Origin: Enterococcus wangshanyuanii
GTDB lineage: Bacteria; Bacillota; Bacilli; Lactobacillales; Enterococcaceae
Assembly: GCF_002197645.1 (NCBI RefSeq)
Contig: NZ_CP021874.1
Coordinates: 2,232,001-2,296,000 of the forward strand
Direction of reading: 5' to 3'
DNA: 64,000 nucleotides
Positions 18,178 to 26,556 of this stretch are shown here, piece after piece (positions within the stretch are counted from its first letter, which is position 1; the number at the start of each line of letters is the position of its first letter). The notes beneath the pieces were generated by a model. That model made no database searches and had not been told where the DNA came from. It saw only the letters and a list, made by a program, of their open reading frames with translations. The translations under genes and the position numbers were made by a program.

Positions 18178-18262
18178 AAAAGCCCTCACAAAACAGAACG
18201 ATGTCTGTTTTGTGAGGGCGAATAATAGTATCCACGGTACCACCTCAATGGAAATGACTTTT
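18178..18262 (-). promoter_or_regulatory. Second T-box terminator/antiterminator module of the trp leader (no visible specifier domain)
   Basis: Read on the minus strand this carries the conserved T-box sequence GAGGTGGTACCGTGG (near 18233-18247) followed by a strong GC-rich terminator (CCCTCACAAAACAGA stem, 18181-18218) and a T run. That is the tRNA-acceptor-sensing half of a T-box. The stem I half with a specifier codon should lie just upstream (18265-18690), but that interval is filled by tandem repeats. Trp specificity is inferred from trpE immediately downstream. Confidence 0.8.
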
Positions 18263-18292
18263 CTTTTTTACTTGAGTGATCAATAATCTAAG

Positions 18293-18690
18293 GTTCATCA
18301 TCTGCTCCGGCTTAGAGCCAACGTTCTTTTTAGTTTTACGTTAGTTGTTTTTTCTAAGCCTCTTGCAGTTAGTGACCCATACTTTGGTTACTTCGTTCGC
18401 CAAGTATTGTTCATCATCTACTCTGGCTTAGGTCCAACGTTCTTTTTAGTTTTACGTTAGTTGTTTTTCTAAGCCTCTTGCGTTTGGTGATTCATACTTT
18501 GGTTACTTCGCTCACTTCGTTCGCCAAGTATTGTTCATCATCTACTCTGGCTTAGGTCCAACGTTCTTTTTAGTTTTTCGTTGACTGTTTTTCTAAGCCT
18601 CTTGCGTTTGGTGATTCATACTTTGGTTACTTCGCTCACTTCGTTCGCCAAGTATTGTTCATCATCTACTCTGGCAGAGCCAATCGTAGT
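18293..18690 (-). repeat. Tandem repeat array inside the trp leader (116/124-bp units)
   Basis: The plus-strand phrase GTTCATCATCT starts at 18293, 18409, 18533 and 18657, giving units of 116, 124 and 124 bp plus a partial one. Each unit contains GGCTTAG...CTAAGCC and an imperfect palindrome CTTTGG...TTCGCTCACTTCG...CCAAG. The first unit lacks about eight bases (CGCTCACT). The array lies between two T-box terminators and shares its core with the array at 22084-22409. Confidence 0.85.
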
Positions 18691-18694
18691 GATT

Positions 18695-18969
18695 CACAAC
18701 AAAAAGCCCTCAAACCACAAGGTATCTGTGGTTTGAGGGCGAATGATCACGGTGCCACCTCAAGTTTGAAAGAAATTCTTTCCTCTTATCAGTCGTCTAT
18801 CAACGACCTTACTCTATAACGGGAGTTCCCGAAAATGCCTACTACTTTTTCAACATTTTGCTCGAAAGTCCATTCACAACCCATCCCCTGCTGATTCTCA
18901 CCACCATCAGCTCTCTGAAAAGTTTCTGTGTTGTTACTCCTCTTTCTCAAAGCTTTGTTATTGAGAATA
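18695..18969 (-). promoter_or_regulatory. T-box riboswitch of the trp operon (Trp specifier)
   Basis: On the minus strand, starting after the promoter, the leader has a stem I with the GATGGTGGTGAGAATCAGC hairpin, then GTGAATGGACTTTCGAGC in which TGG (18870-18872) is the specifier codon. The T-box sequence GAGGTGGCACCGTGATC lies near 18748-18763, and the terminator stem CCCTCAAACCACA at 18706-18741. Uncharged tRNA-Trp is expected to stabilise the antiterminator and allow transcription into trpE. Confidence 0.9.
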
Positions 18970-18998
18970 ATCATATTAGAAAACTCTAATATTGTCAA
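18970..18998 (-). promoter_or_regulatory. Promoter of the trp operon
   Basis: On the minus strand TTGACA (18993-18998) and TATGAT (18970-18975) are separated by exactly 17 bases, near-consensus sigma-A. It drives the T-box leader. Confidence 0.85.
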
Positions 18999-19010
18999 CT
19001 ATTTTTTATA

Positions 19011-20252
19011 TTATTTTTCGTTTTGTCCGCGAATCGTATTCTCTTTGATGATCTCGACGATCGTTTTCGCTGCTTTTTCCATGGCTTCTAAGGTGATAAA
19101 TTCATATTGTCCATGGAAATTTTCTCCACCTGTGAATAAATTAGGTGTCGGAATACCCATAAATGAGATTTTCGATCCGTCTGTTCCCCCGCGAAACGGC
19201 TGAATTTCTGGTTCGATCCCTAAATTTTTCATTGCGGTCACAGCTAGCTCTACTGGCGTCAGGTCTTTTTCGATAATTTCTTTCATGTTGTAATATTGAT
19301 CGACGAACTCAATGGTCAGTCTTTTTTTATCAAACGAATCGTTTAGCTCATTCACATACTCCTGTAAGACATGCTTGCGTTGATTGAATACGTTTTTGTC
19401 ATGATCGCGAATGATATAAGTCAATTCAGCATAATCTAAGGTGCCATTAAATTTCGTCAATAAATAAAAGCCTTCATATCCGCGTGTTTTTTCTGGAACT
19501 TCGTCTCTAGGTAATAAGGAATCCAGTTGTTCCCCTATTTTGATTGCATTGACCATCGTGCCATAGGCTGTTCCTGGATGAACGCTTGTCCCTTCGATCG
19601 TGATAACTGCTTGTGCAGCGTTGAAGGTTTCATATTCAAAACAGCCTACTCGACCACTATCCACCGTATAAGCAAAAGCTGCCGGAAAATTTGCTGCATC
19701 AAAACGGTCAGCACCGCGGCCGATTTCTTCATCCGGTCCAAAAGCAAGTAGCACTTTACCATGAGGAATTTCCGGATGAGCCAATAAATACTCGACAGCA
19801 TCTAAAATTTCCACGATTCCCGCCTTATCATCTGCTCCTAATAACGTTGTTCCATCAGTTGTAATCAAGGTCTGACCGACATAGTCTTTTAAATTCGGAA
19901 ATTCTTCTACGTCCATAACGATCTGCTGCTGCTCATTCAACAGAACTGATGTACCATCATAATCTTTAAAAACCTTTGGCTGAATCTGTTCTGCATTATA
20001 ATCTGCAGTATCAAGATGAGCGATAAAACCAATCGTAGGAATTTTTTCTGTTGTTGTAGCCGGTAACATTGCTGTTAAAAAACCGTTTTTTTCATTGTAG
20101 TTGATATCAGAAAGACCGATCTCAGCTAACTCTTTTTCAATTATCCGAGCTAGTTCAACTTGCCCATGAGTCGTCGGTACTGTTTGGCTAGCTGCATCGG
20201 AGCGTGTATTGACTTTCACATAGCGGATAAAGCGATCGAATAAATTTTCCAT
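19011..20252 (-). CDS. pepT: Peptidase T (tripeptide aminopeptidase)
   Basis: ATG 20252 follows AGGAG by eight bases; GTG 20261 overlaps that site and is unlikely. The 413-residue M20 metallopeptidase has the zinc-site motifs GFIAHLDTADYNAE, LLGADDKAGIVEIL and LLAFGPDEEIGRGADRFD, plus a C-terminal FRGGTDGSKISFMGIPTPNL. It releases the N-terminal residue from tripeptides in the cytoplasm. It is 11 bp after the peptide-binding lipoprotein gene and so shares its T-box-controlled transcript, linking peptide uptake to peptide hydrolysis. Confidence 0.96.
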   Translation of the reverse strand: MENLFDRFIRYVKVNTRSDAASQTVPTTHGQVELARIIEKELAEIGLSDINYNEKNGFLTAMLPATTTEKIPTIGFIAHLDTADYNAEQIQPKVFKDYDGTSVLLNEQQQIVMDVEEFPNLKDYVGQTLITTDGTTLLGADDKAGIVEILDAVEYLLAHPEIPHGKVLLAFGPDEEIGRGADRFDAANFPAAFAYTVDSGRVGCFEYETFNAAQAVITIEGTSVHPGTAYGTMVNAIKIGEQLDSLLPRDEVPEKTRGYEGFYLLTKFNGTLDYAELTYIIRDHDKNVFNQRKHVLQEYVNELNDSFDKKRLTIEFVDQYYNMKEIIEKDLTPVELAVTAMKNLGIEPEIQPFRGGTDGSKISFMGIPTPNLFTGGENFHGQYEFITLEAMEKAAKTIVEIIKENTIRGQNEK

Positions 20253-20263
20253 CTGTTTCACTC

Positions 20264-21910
20264 CTACTCTTCTAAAAAGGCCGTTCTAAGATTGAAATAG
20301 TCGCCGTATAAATGATAACTGATGCCTTTGATTTTTGGATTGATCAAATAGTTAGATGCACTTTGATATAGTGGTACTTGTGCTGCATCTTGATTTAATA
20401 AGACATCTTCGGCATTTTTATAATCTTCAAATTGTTTCTCTGGATCATTAGCATGAATCGTTTTTGCTTCCGTTACTAGCTTGTCATACTCTTTGTTTTC
20501 GTAGCCGCCGTAATTGTAAGCAGATGTCCCGTCATACAGATTGAAGTATGAGTCTAAATCGCTACTACCAGCGATCCAGCCTGATAATGATAGTTCATAT
20601 TTTTTATTTTTTCTTGATTCAAGGACATTATTTTTCGGCTGAGCGTTGATCGTGATTTCTAAGCCTTTTAAGTTTTCTTGTAACTGGCTTTGAACATATT
20701 CAGAGAGTTTTTTCCCATTATCATCATCTGATACTAAGACAGATAATTTCACCTTATCTCCTAGATCAGCTTGGGCTTTTTTCCATTCTTCTTGAGCTTT
20801 TTCGATATCATACACTAAATGGTCTCCACTAAATTCCCGGAAATCTTCTGAGGTATCCGGATTCTTGTATAAGTTTCTTGGAATCAGGCCATTTAGCGGT
20901 TTTGAGCCATCATTTAACACACTTTTAGCTAAAGCATCTTTGTCGATCGCCTGAGCGATAGCTTTACGTAAATGAACATTGGCCGGCGCTGTCCCTTCTT
21001 GTTTGTTGAAGTCTAAGAAATAATTTGCTACATCAGAATGAGTCACATACCCTGCATCATCTTGATATTGAGCAACATATTGTCCGCTGATACGTGTTAA
21101 ATCCAACTCACCTGATTGATATAAATTGATGCCCGTATTTTCTTCTTTGATCGTATTGACTTTGATTTCTTCCAGATTTACTTTTTCTGCATCATAGTAT
21201 TCCGGATTTTTCTTCAAGACCCAAGTATCAGATGACGCATCCCAATCTGTTAAGATAAATGGACCACTATAGATCAAATGATCGCTGTCTTGGGCGTATT
21301 CTTTCCCTTGTTTCTCCACATACTCTTTATTTTGAGGCGCTAACCAACCGATTGAAACAACCGTTAGAAATGAAGGCTGTGCCTGCTCTAACTCAACAGT
21401 AAATTCTTTCTCACTTGGTGCAGAAATCCCCATCTCATCGACTGATTTTTCACCATTGCGTATGGCTTTACTATTTTTTACGTTATCCAACAAATAGGCA
21501 TTTGGTCCAATCGTTTCAGGTGTGACTAGCTTTTTCCATGAGTAAAGAAAATCTTGTGCAGTGATCGGTTCACCATTGCTCCATTTGATATTGTCTTTAA
21601 GTGTAAATTTATACGTCAAACCATCTTCACTGATATCGACTTTTTCAGCTAGGCCTGGAATCGGTGTACTATCATCTTCGAAGCGATACAGACCTTCAAA
21701 TAAGTGCTGAACGATCGTAAAGGTGTTTTTGTCCATTGTCTGTGTGGTATCTAATGTAGATAATGGAGCTGGCGAACTGATTTCGATTTTTTGGCTTGTT
21801 GCTATGCCCTCAGTTTCAGTTTTAGTTGTTTCTTTTTTATCATTTCCTCCACAGGCAGCTAGTAACAAACCTGTTAGTACTGTCGTTACGACAAATAATT
21901 TTTTCTTCAT
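20264..21910 (-). CDS. Oligopeptide-binding lipoprotein, OppA family
   Basis: ATG 21910 follows GGAGGGGGAACAAAA. The 548-residue product has a lipoprotein signal with lipobox LLLAACGG and solute-binding family 5 motifs (FTLKDNIKWSNGEPITAQDF, LRKAIAQAIDKDAL). It captures extracellular peptides for an Opp permease, but no permease genes adjoin it, so it probably uses OppBCDF encoded elsewhere. It leads an operon with pepT and lies behind a T-box, so expression should rise when a particular tRNA is uncharged. Relatives in E. faecalis include pheromone-binding proteins; I cannot tell whether this one has that role. Confidence 0.93.
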   Translation of the reverse strand: MKKKLFVVTTVLTGLLLAACGGNDKKETTKTETEGIATSQKIEISSPAPLSTLDTTQTMDKNTFTIVQHLFEGLYRFEDDSTPIPGLAEKVDISEDGLTYKFTLKDNIKWSNGEPITAQDFLYSWKKLVTPETIGPNAYLLDNVKNSKAIRNGEKSVDEMGISAPSEKEFTVELEQAQPSFLTVVSIGWLAPQNKEYVEKQGKEYAQDSDHLIYSGPFILTDWDASSDTWVLKKNPEYYDAEKVNLEEIKVNTIKEENTGINLYQSGELDLTRISGQYVAQYQDDAGYVTHSDVANYFLDFNKQEGTAPANVHLRKAIAQAIDKDALAKSVLNDGSKPLNGLIPRNLYKNPDTSEDFREFSGDHLVYDIEKAQEEWKKAQADLGDKVKLSVLVSDDDNGKKLSEYVQSQLQENLKGLEITINAQPKNNVLESRKNKKYELSLSGWIAGSSDLDSYFNLYDGTSAYNYGGYENKEYDKLVTEAKTIHANDPEKQFEDYKNAEDVLLNQDAAQVPLYQSASNYLINPKIKGISYHLYGDYFNLRTAFLEE

Positions 21911-22083
21911 TTTTGTTCCCCCTCCAATAATTTCATACATTAGCTACTCCTACCATAGTTGTTTGTGAATGTTGAGTGTTTTAAAAATTGATTGCTGAGT
22001 GAACTTGTGGAGACAAAGATAATCCTTCAATTTTTAGAGCTTTGGTTTTCGTCTAGTGAATGCCGATTCTATTTTGTGGGTGA

Positions 22084-22409
22084 TTCACTAGTACTGTTCA
22101 TCATCTGCTCTGGCGTAGCCAATGGCAGTCCTTCAATTCTTAGAGCTTTAGCTCTCAGAAATTGATAGATCGAAACGCAGGGTCGTGATTCACTAGTATG
22201 ATTACTTCGCTCGACTGCGCTCGCCAAGTACTGTTCATCATCTGCTCTGGCGTAGCCAATGGCAGTCCTTCAATTCTTAAAGCTTTAGCTCTTAGAAATT
22301 GATAGATCGAAACGTAGGATTGTGATTCACTAGTATGGTTACTTCGCTCGATTGCGCTCGCCAAGTACTGTTCATCATCTGCTCTGGCGTAGCCAGTCGC
22401 AGTGATTCA
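22084..22409 (-). repeat. Tandem repeat array in the oppA-like/pepT leader (137-bp units)
   Basis: GTTCATCATCTGCTCTGGCG starts at 22096, 22233 and 22370, giving two 137-bp periods and a partial third. Each unit contains AGAGCTTTAGCTCT, a small hairpin, and the segment GTTACTTCGCTCG...GCGCTCGCCAAGTACT. The segment from the Ser-rich palindrome to CTCTGGC is shared with the trp leader array at 18293-18690. At both loci the array ends GTGATTCACA.CAAAAAGCCCTC, directly at a T-box terminator. Confidence 0.85.
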
Positions 22410-22692
22410 CAGCAAAAAGCCCTCGTCCTCTAAAAAAGGACGAGAGCTATAAACTTTCGCGGTACCACCTTCAATTGGTTTAACTAAAAAACCCACTCAT
22501 TCAGTACAATCATACTGAGGCGCTATAACAGGCGCACCTGAATTGATTTTAACGTGTTCAATCAATTTGCTCAAAGGCCATTTTCTTCTCCAGCATCACT
22601 GTCTCTTTCCACCAGCCGAGACTCTCTATAAGTTATCTAGAAAATACTTTCCTCATCTTCACATTTAATTTTAATAGATAATGTATTACAAG
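22410..22692 (-). promoter_or_regulatory. T-box riboswitch of the oppA-like/pepT operon
   Basis: On the minus strand the leader has stem I with GGCTGGTGGAAAGAGAC, then GAAAATGGCCTTTGAGC, the T-box sequence AAGGTGGTACCGCGAAAG (near 22455-22472), and a terminator stem CTCGTCCT (22421-22445) with a T run. The specifier is probably ATG (22579-22581, Met). By comparison with the trp leader, the ten-base distance to the end of TTTGAGC and the purine that follows favour ATG over the overlapping TGG. Binding of uncharged tRNA should switch on peptide uptake. Confidence 0.85.
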
Positions 22693-22693
22693 G

Positions 22694-22723
22694 ATTGTAG
22701 CATAAAAAAACAGAGCGAGTCAA
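22694..22723 (-). promoter_or_regulatory. Promoter of the oppA-like/pepT operon
   Basis: Minus-strand TTGACT (22718-22723) and TACAAT (22694-22699) are separated by 18 bases, immediately upstream of the T-box leader. Confidence 0.75.
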
Positions 22724-22913
22724 TAGTCATTTCGATTCATTTTTTTTATGTCCACGTTCTAAAATAATGTATTTAAAACATGAGAAAGGTACTGTTTCAA
22801 GCTATTTGAATTGGTTTTATTCTCTTAATTTATGAAGACAGGTGCTAAAGGAACTGGTACACTATAAGTTAAAGAGTTGTTAATTTTTTGTTGGATTAAA
22901 AGGAGAAAAAAAG

Positions 22914-24221
22914 TTGAAAAAGAAGATAAGGATCACTAAGTTAGTTTTAACTGTCCTGCTAGTTCCTGCCTTGCTGGATACGTATTCCGTTTTTGCTGAA
23001 GAAGCAACAGACACCGTCATTACACAGCAAAAGCAAACAGCCATTGACGAAAATCTTATGGCTGATGAAGAAAAAATATCAGAAAAACCTTTGGATACTA
23101 CTGAAAAAAGCAATCTAGAGACAACGCTAAGCGGATCGACTGAACAATCGATCGAACCGGAGGCTGTCCTTTCAGATTTAGAAAATACTTTTACAGAAAA
23201 TTCGACTGTAGATGAAACGAGTGCTGAAGTGACTGTAACTATTTCTTTAGAAGATCAACGATCTGACACTACACAAACCGTTTCTTTCAGCGGCCTAGTT
23301 AATACTACTCAGGTTTTCTCATTGCCTGTGACTGCGGCAGAGGATGATGTTGTGACTAGCTCATCTGAAATAGCAGTTCCTAGCATCGATGCTTCTGGTC
23401 AGCTCAGCGTTCAAGTGACATTTCCTGCCTCTGCGACAGGAATCCATTCATTGTCCATCGTGATCAGCAAACCTGTCGCGACAGCTTTCGGGAGTGTCAA
23501 TATCAAACATCTTGATGATTTTGGCAATCAGCTCACTCAATTCGATCTCTTCGTTGCTGGATTTGTCGGTGACAGCTACAATACGATGCCGCTTACGATT
23601 CCAGGTTATTTTTTGACAGCTATACCCAAAAATGCAACAGGTATGATCACGGCGGCTCCACAAACTGTTATCTATCAATATGATCGTGTTCAGACGACTG
23701 TAAACGTCGTTTGTGTAGATGAAAACGGTACGGTCTTAGGAACACCAATTTCACAAGCTGGTAAATTTAATGATTCTTTTACTATTGATGCACCAGTAAT
23801 TGCCGGCTATGAATTTCTAGGATTCTCTTTACCTACTAAAAGGGCAGATACAACTTCTATCGAAGGGATCTATGATTTAGAAGATCAATATTTCAAAGCA
23901 ACTTATAGAAGGCTAGCCAGCGCTATTGATTCTTCAGAAGGTGTAAGCACTACCTTACCTGACAATATTCCCGTATCGAAAACTACTCAAGCAAGTAGTC
24001 AGAAAAAGGAAAACATCTCATCACCAATTGCTACCCAAGTAACAATAAATAACCAAATAAATACTATCCTATCTCCTCCAACTCAGAAAAAAAGTTACTC
24101 ACAGGCACATACACAGTTGCCTAAAACGGGCGAGAAAGTGATTGCAAACTCATTGACTGTAATAGGATTCAGCTTACTTAGTGTTGTTTACTTTGCTAAG
24201 AAAAAGAGAGAGCACATTTGA
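22914..24221 (+). CDS. LPXTG cell-wall-anchored protein with MucBP-like repeats
   Basis: The start is TTG 22914, placed by AAAGGAGAAAAAAAG just before it. The 435-residue product has a signal peptide (KKKIRITKLVLTVLLVPALL, cleaved near VFAEEA), an acidic Thr/Ser/Glu-rich region to about 130, then two MucBP-like units (FGSVNIKHLDDFGNQLTQFD and VNVVCVDENGTVLGTPISQA). It ends with the sorting signal QLPKTGEKV, a hydrophobic segment and the KKKREH tail. Sortase A should link it to peptidoglycan. MucBP repeats suggest binding to mucus or host glycoproteins; the ligand is unknown. Upstream is the divergent T-box operon. Confidence 0.88.
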   Translation: MKKKIRITKLVLTVLLVPALLDTYSVFAEEATDTVITQQKQTAIDENLMADEEKISEKPLDTTEKSNLETTLSGSTEQSIEPEAVLSDLENTFTENSTVDETSAEVTVTISLEDQRSDTTQTVSFSGLVNTTQVFSLPVTAAEDDVVTSSSEIAVPSIDASGQLSVQVTFPASATGIHSLSIVISKPVATAFGSVNIKHLDDFGNQLTQFDLFVAGFVGDSYNTMPLTIPGYFLTAIPKNATGMITAAPQTVIYQYDRVQTTVNVVCVDENGTVLGTPISQAGKFNDSFTIDAPVIAGYEFLGFSLPTKRADTTSIEGIYDLEDQYFKATYRRLASAIDSSEGVSTTLPDNIPVSKTTQASSQKKENISSPIATQVTINNQINTILSPPTQKKSYSQAHTQLPKTGEKVIANSLTVIGFSLLSVVYFAKKKREHI

Positions 24222-24242
24222 TTTTTAAATAAACAACAGGTG

Positions 24243-24300
24243 ATCCCAATGCCTAGCGGATAAATCATTGGGATAAAACAAAATGATTTATCCGCTCTTC
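24243..24300 (+). terminator. Hairpin pair after the LPXTG gene, mutually exclusive stems
   Basis: A perfect 15-bp stem (24255-24269 with 24282-24296) fits a terminator, although the T tract is poor. An overlapping stem ATCCCAATG (24242-24250)/CATTGGGAT (24266-24274) cannot form at the same time. Termination is likely; any switching role is speculative. Confidence 0.6.
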
Positions 24301-24326
24301 AAAACTAAATGGGGTATTTTCGTTAG

Positions 24327-24872
24327 CTACAGGTGACTTAAATAGTCACTTGTAGAAATCACTTGAGAAAAATTTTGTAAAGCTGCTAAAAAGGCGTACT
24401 GCACATTTTCTGCGGATACTTCTTTCCCTCCGTAACGAAGATCTTTCGTCGCTGTTGCATCTGAAATCACAATAGGATCATAGCCTAGCTCTTTACTTGC
24501 GCGAGTTGTTGAATCAACGCACATGTGAGTCATCATTCCAGTAATAACGACCTGTTCGATTTGTAGAGATTCTAATATCTTTAATAAATTCGTTTTAAAA
24601 AAAGAATTAGGTGTTTGTTTCTCAACGATAATAGCTCTATCCTCTACTCTTAAATCCGAATGCAACAATGAGCCTTCTGTTCCGCGACCAAAGAAATCGG
24701 CGTTTGGATCTTCTTTTATATGTTGGATGTAGATGATTGGGAGCTTTTTGTTTATGAAATGCTCCTCTAATCTATTTACCTGATGCAAAGCCTTTAATGG
24801 TTCAACCAACGCCATTTTTCCGTGTTCAAAATAATCGTTTTGAACATCTATCACTAATAATGCTTGTTTCAT
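24327..24872 (-). CDS. Isochorismatase-family cysteine hydrolase (nicotinamidase-like)
   Basis: The 181-residue protein has the family core: Asp9 in LLVIDVQNDYF, a lysine in VEKQTPNSFFKT, and the nucleophile Cys in VVITGMMTHMCVDSTTRASK. Members hydrolyse amides or vinyl ethers, including nicotinamide, isochorismate, ureidoacrylate and N-carbamoyl compounds. Its precise substrate is not evident. It is divergent from an Lrp/AsnC-type gene 120 bp away, which may regulate it. A paralogue-like protein is encoded at 38339-38833. Confidence 0.88.
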   Translation of the reverse strand: MKQALLVIDVQNDYFEHGKMALVEPLKALHQVNRLEEHFINKKLPIIYIQHIKEDPNADFFGRGTEGSLLHSDLRVEDRAIIVEKQTPNSFFKTNLLKILESLQIEQVVITGMMTHMCVDSTTRASKELGYDPIVISDATATKDLRYGGKEVSAENVQYAFLAALQNFSQVISTSDYLSHL

Positions 24873-24992
24873 AAAATCACCTTTTCTACTATTATTTGTT
24901 ATTATTAGTATAGAAGAAAGTTTTTTCTCGATAAATAACCTGGTGAAAAAGAAATAGCACGAATGCTTTCAAACTGAAAAAGGAGATAACTC

Positions 24993-25430
24993 ATGGATAT
25001 AATTGATAAGCAAATTTTGACTATTCTCACCCAAAACAGCAAACTAACAAACAAAGAAATTGGTGAGATGATTCATATGACTGGACAAGCAGTCAGTGCC
25101 AGAATATTGAATTTACAAAAAAATGGCCTTATAAAAAAATATAGCATTGAGATCAATCATAGTCACACGCAATTCATTCGAGTTTTCATGGACTCTAATA
25201 ATTTTGATGCCTTTGAGCAGTTTGTAAATACTTATGAGGAAGTCTCGTCGATTTATAAGGTCTCCGGCCAAGCCTGCTATATGATCATTGGTCATTTTGA
25301 AGAATCAAACTTAGCACCATTTATTGAAAAGGTATCAAAGTGGGCGCGGTATAGTGTAGAAACGGTCATCTCCGATCGAACAACAGATACACTTGATATT
25401 TCGATCAACGGCTATTCAAACAACGAATAA
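24993..25430 (+). CDS. Lrp/AsnC-family transcriptional regulator
   Basis: The 145-residue protein has an N-terminal helix-turn-helix (DIIDKQILTILTQNSKLTNK, then EIGEMIHMTGQAVSARILNL) and a C-terminal RAM-like ligand-binding domain (VSSIYKVSGQACYMIIGHFE). Lrp/AsnC proteins sense amino acids or related small molecules and often control divergent neighbours. That makes the hydrolase gene at 24327 the obvious target. The start follows AAAAAGGAGATAACTC. A hairpin terminator follows the gene. Confidence 0.88.
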   Translation: MDIIDKQILTILTQNSKLTNKEIGEMIHMTGQAVSARILNLQKNGLIKKYSIEINHSHTQFIRVFMDSNNFDAFEQFVNTYEEVSSIYKVSGQACYMIIGHFEESNLAPFIEKVSKWARYSVETVISDRTTDTLDISINGYSNNE

Positions 25431-25466
25431 AAACCAGTGAGTTGAAGCACCCACTGGTTTTTTTCT
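25430..25466. terminator. Terminator between the Lrp/AsnC gene and the binding-protein gene
   Basis: AAAACCAGTG (25430-25439) pairs with CACTGGTTTT (25452-25461), followed by more T. The flanking genes converge and both may use it. Confidence 0.85.
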
Positions 25467-25513
25467 TTACTTTTAAAGCCATCACGATAGTTCTCTACAC
25501 TAAATAGTCATCC

Positions 25514-26476
25514 TTATTTTAAAGCTTTTGCAACGTCTTCAATCATCAGATGAGTAGATTCTAGTCCGCCGCCACTTAGATACCAAACATCAGGTTGTAG
25601 TGAAATTACTTTGCCATTTTTTCCCGCGTTTGTTTGTTTTACTAGTTCATTATCTACTATATTATCATTTGTATCATCTCCGCCAATTGCTTTCGTGCGG
25701 TCAACTACGAATAAAATATCAGGATTTTTTTCTAAGACATATTCAAACGAAACACTTTGGCCATGAGTGGATGCTTCGATCGTATCATCTGCTTGTTTGA
25801 AACCAAATGTATCATGAACGATCCCAAAACGAGAGCCTGTACCATAAGCCGACAATTGACCTTCATTTACTAAAACAACTAAAGCCTTCTCATCACTTGC
25901 TTCTGCTTTTTCTTTCACATCAGCGATTTCTTTTTCTAAATCAGCGATTTTCGTTTTTGCTTCGTCTTCTTTGTCAAAGATTTTAGCAAGCGTTTCGATA
26001 TTTTTCTTTGTAGAATTCCATGTATCTTTCGCATCTACTGATAAATAAATCGTTGGCGCAATCTTTTCAAGCTTGTCTTGGAAATCTTGTTGACGACCAG
26101 AAATGATGATCAAATCAGGTTTGATTTGATTGATTTTTTCTAAATCCGGTTCTTTGATTCCACCTGCAGACTCAACTTTTTTATAATCAGCTAAATATTC
26201 CGGCAAGTTTTTTGTTGGTGCTCCAACAACTGTATCACCCACACCTAGAGCATCCAGCGTATCTAATGACCCATTATCGAAAACAACAACCTTCTTAGGA
26301 TTCTTTGGCACTTCAACAGAACCGTTTGAATCTTCTACTGTGATCGTTGTTTCCTCTGCACTTGATTCTTTTGCAGATGAACCGTCTGTTGCATTGTTAC
26401 CGCCATTTCCACAAGCACCTAAAGTTAATAAGGCGATCATTGATACTGCTGCGACTGCTAAAAATTTCTTCTTCAT
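25514..26476 (-). CDS. Siderophore-binding lipoprotein of an iron ABC transporter (YclQ type)
   Basis: The 320-residue product has a lipoprotein signal with lipobox LLTLGACGN and a periplasmic-binding-protein fold of the FhuD/BtuF class (VVVFDNGSLDTLDALGVGDT, then PDLIIISGRQQDFQDKLEKI). The arrangement of permease, permease, ATPase and binding protein matches B. subtilis yclNOPQ, which imports petrobactin. Related catechol siderophores are possible here. It lies downstream of the ATPase gene, separated by about 480 bp with a tandem repeat array, so it may be expressed differently from the rest of the system. Confidence 0.9.
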   Translation of the reverse strand: MKKKFLAVAAVSMIALLTLGACGNGGNNATDGSSAKESSAEETTITVEDSNGSVEVPKNPKKVVVFDNGSLDTLDALGVGDTVVGAPTKNLPEYLADYKKVESAGGIKEPDLEKINQIKPDLIIISGRQQDFQDKLEKIAPTIYLSVDAKDTWNSTKKNIETLAKIFDKEDEAKTKIADLEKEIADVKEKAEASDEKALVVLVNEGQLSAYGTGSRFGIVHDTFGFKQADDTIEASTHGQSVSFEYVLEKNPDILFVVDRTKAIGGDDTNDNIVDNELVKQTNAGKNGKVISLQPDVWYLSGGGLESTHLMIEDVAKALK

Positions 26477-26556
26477 TCTATTTCCCCCAATTATATTTAT
26501 TTGTTTAAATTTCTTGCTAACATTTTGAGTCCACCATGAATAGATGGATTTTTTTA

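Noticed and set aside
22155..22364. 69-codon minus-strand ORF in the T-box leader array
   Set aside because: It is made of the tandem repeat itself, with repeated peptide sequence and no ribosome site.
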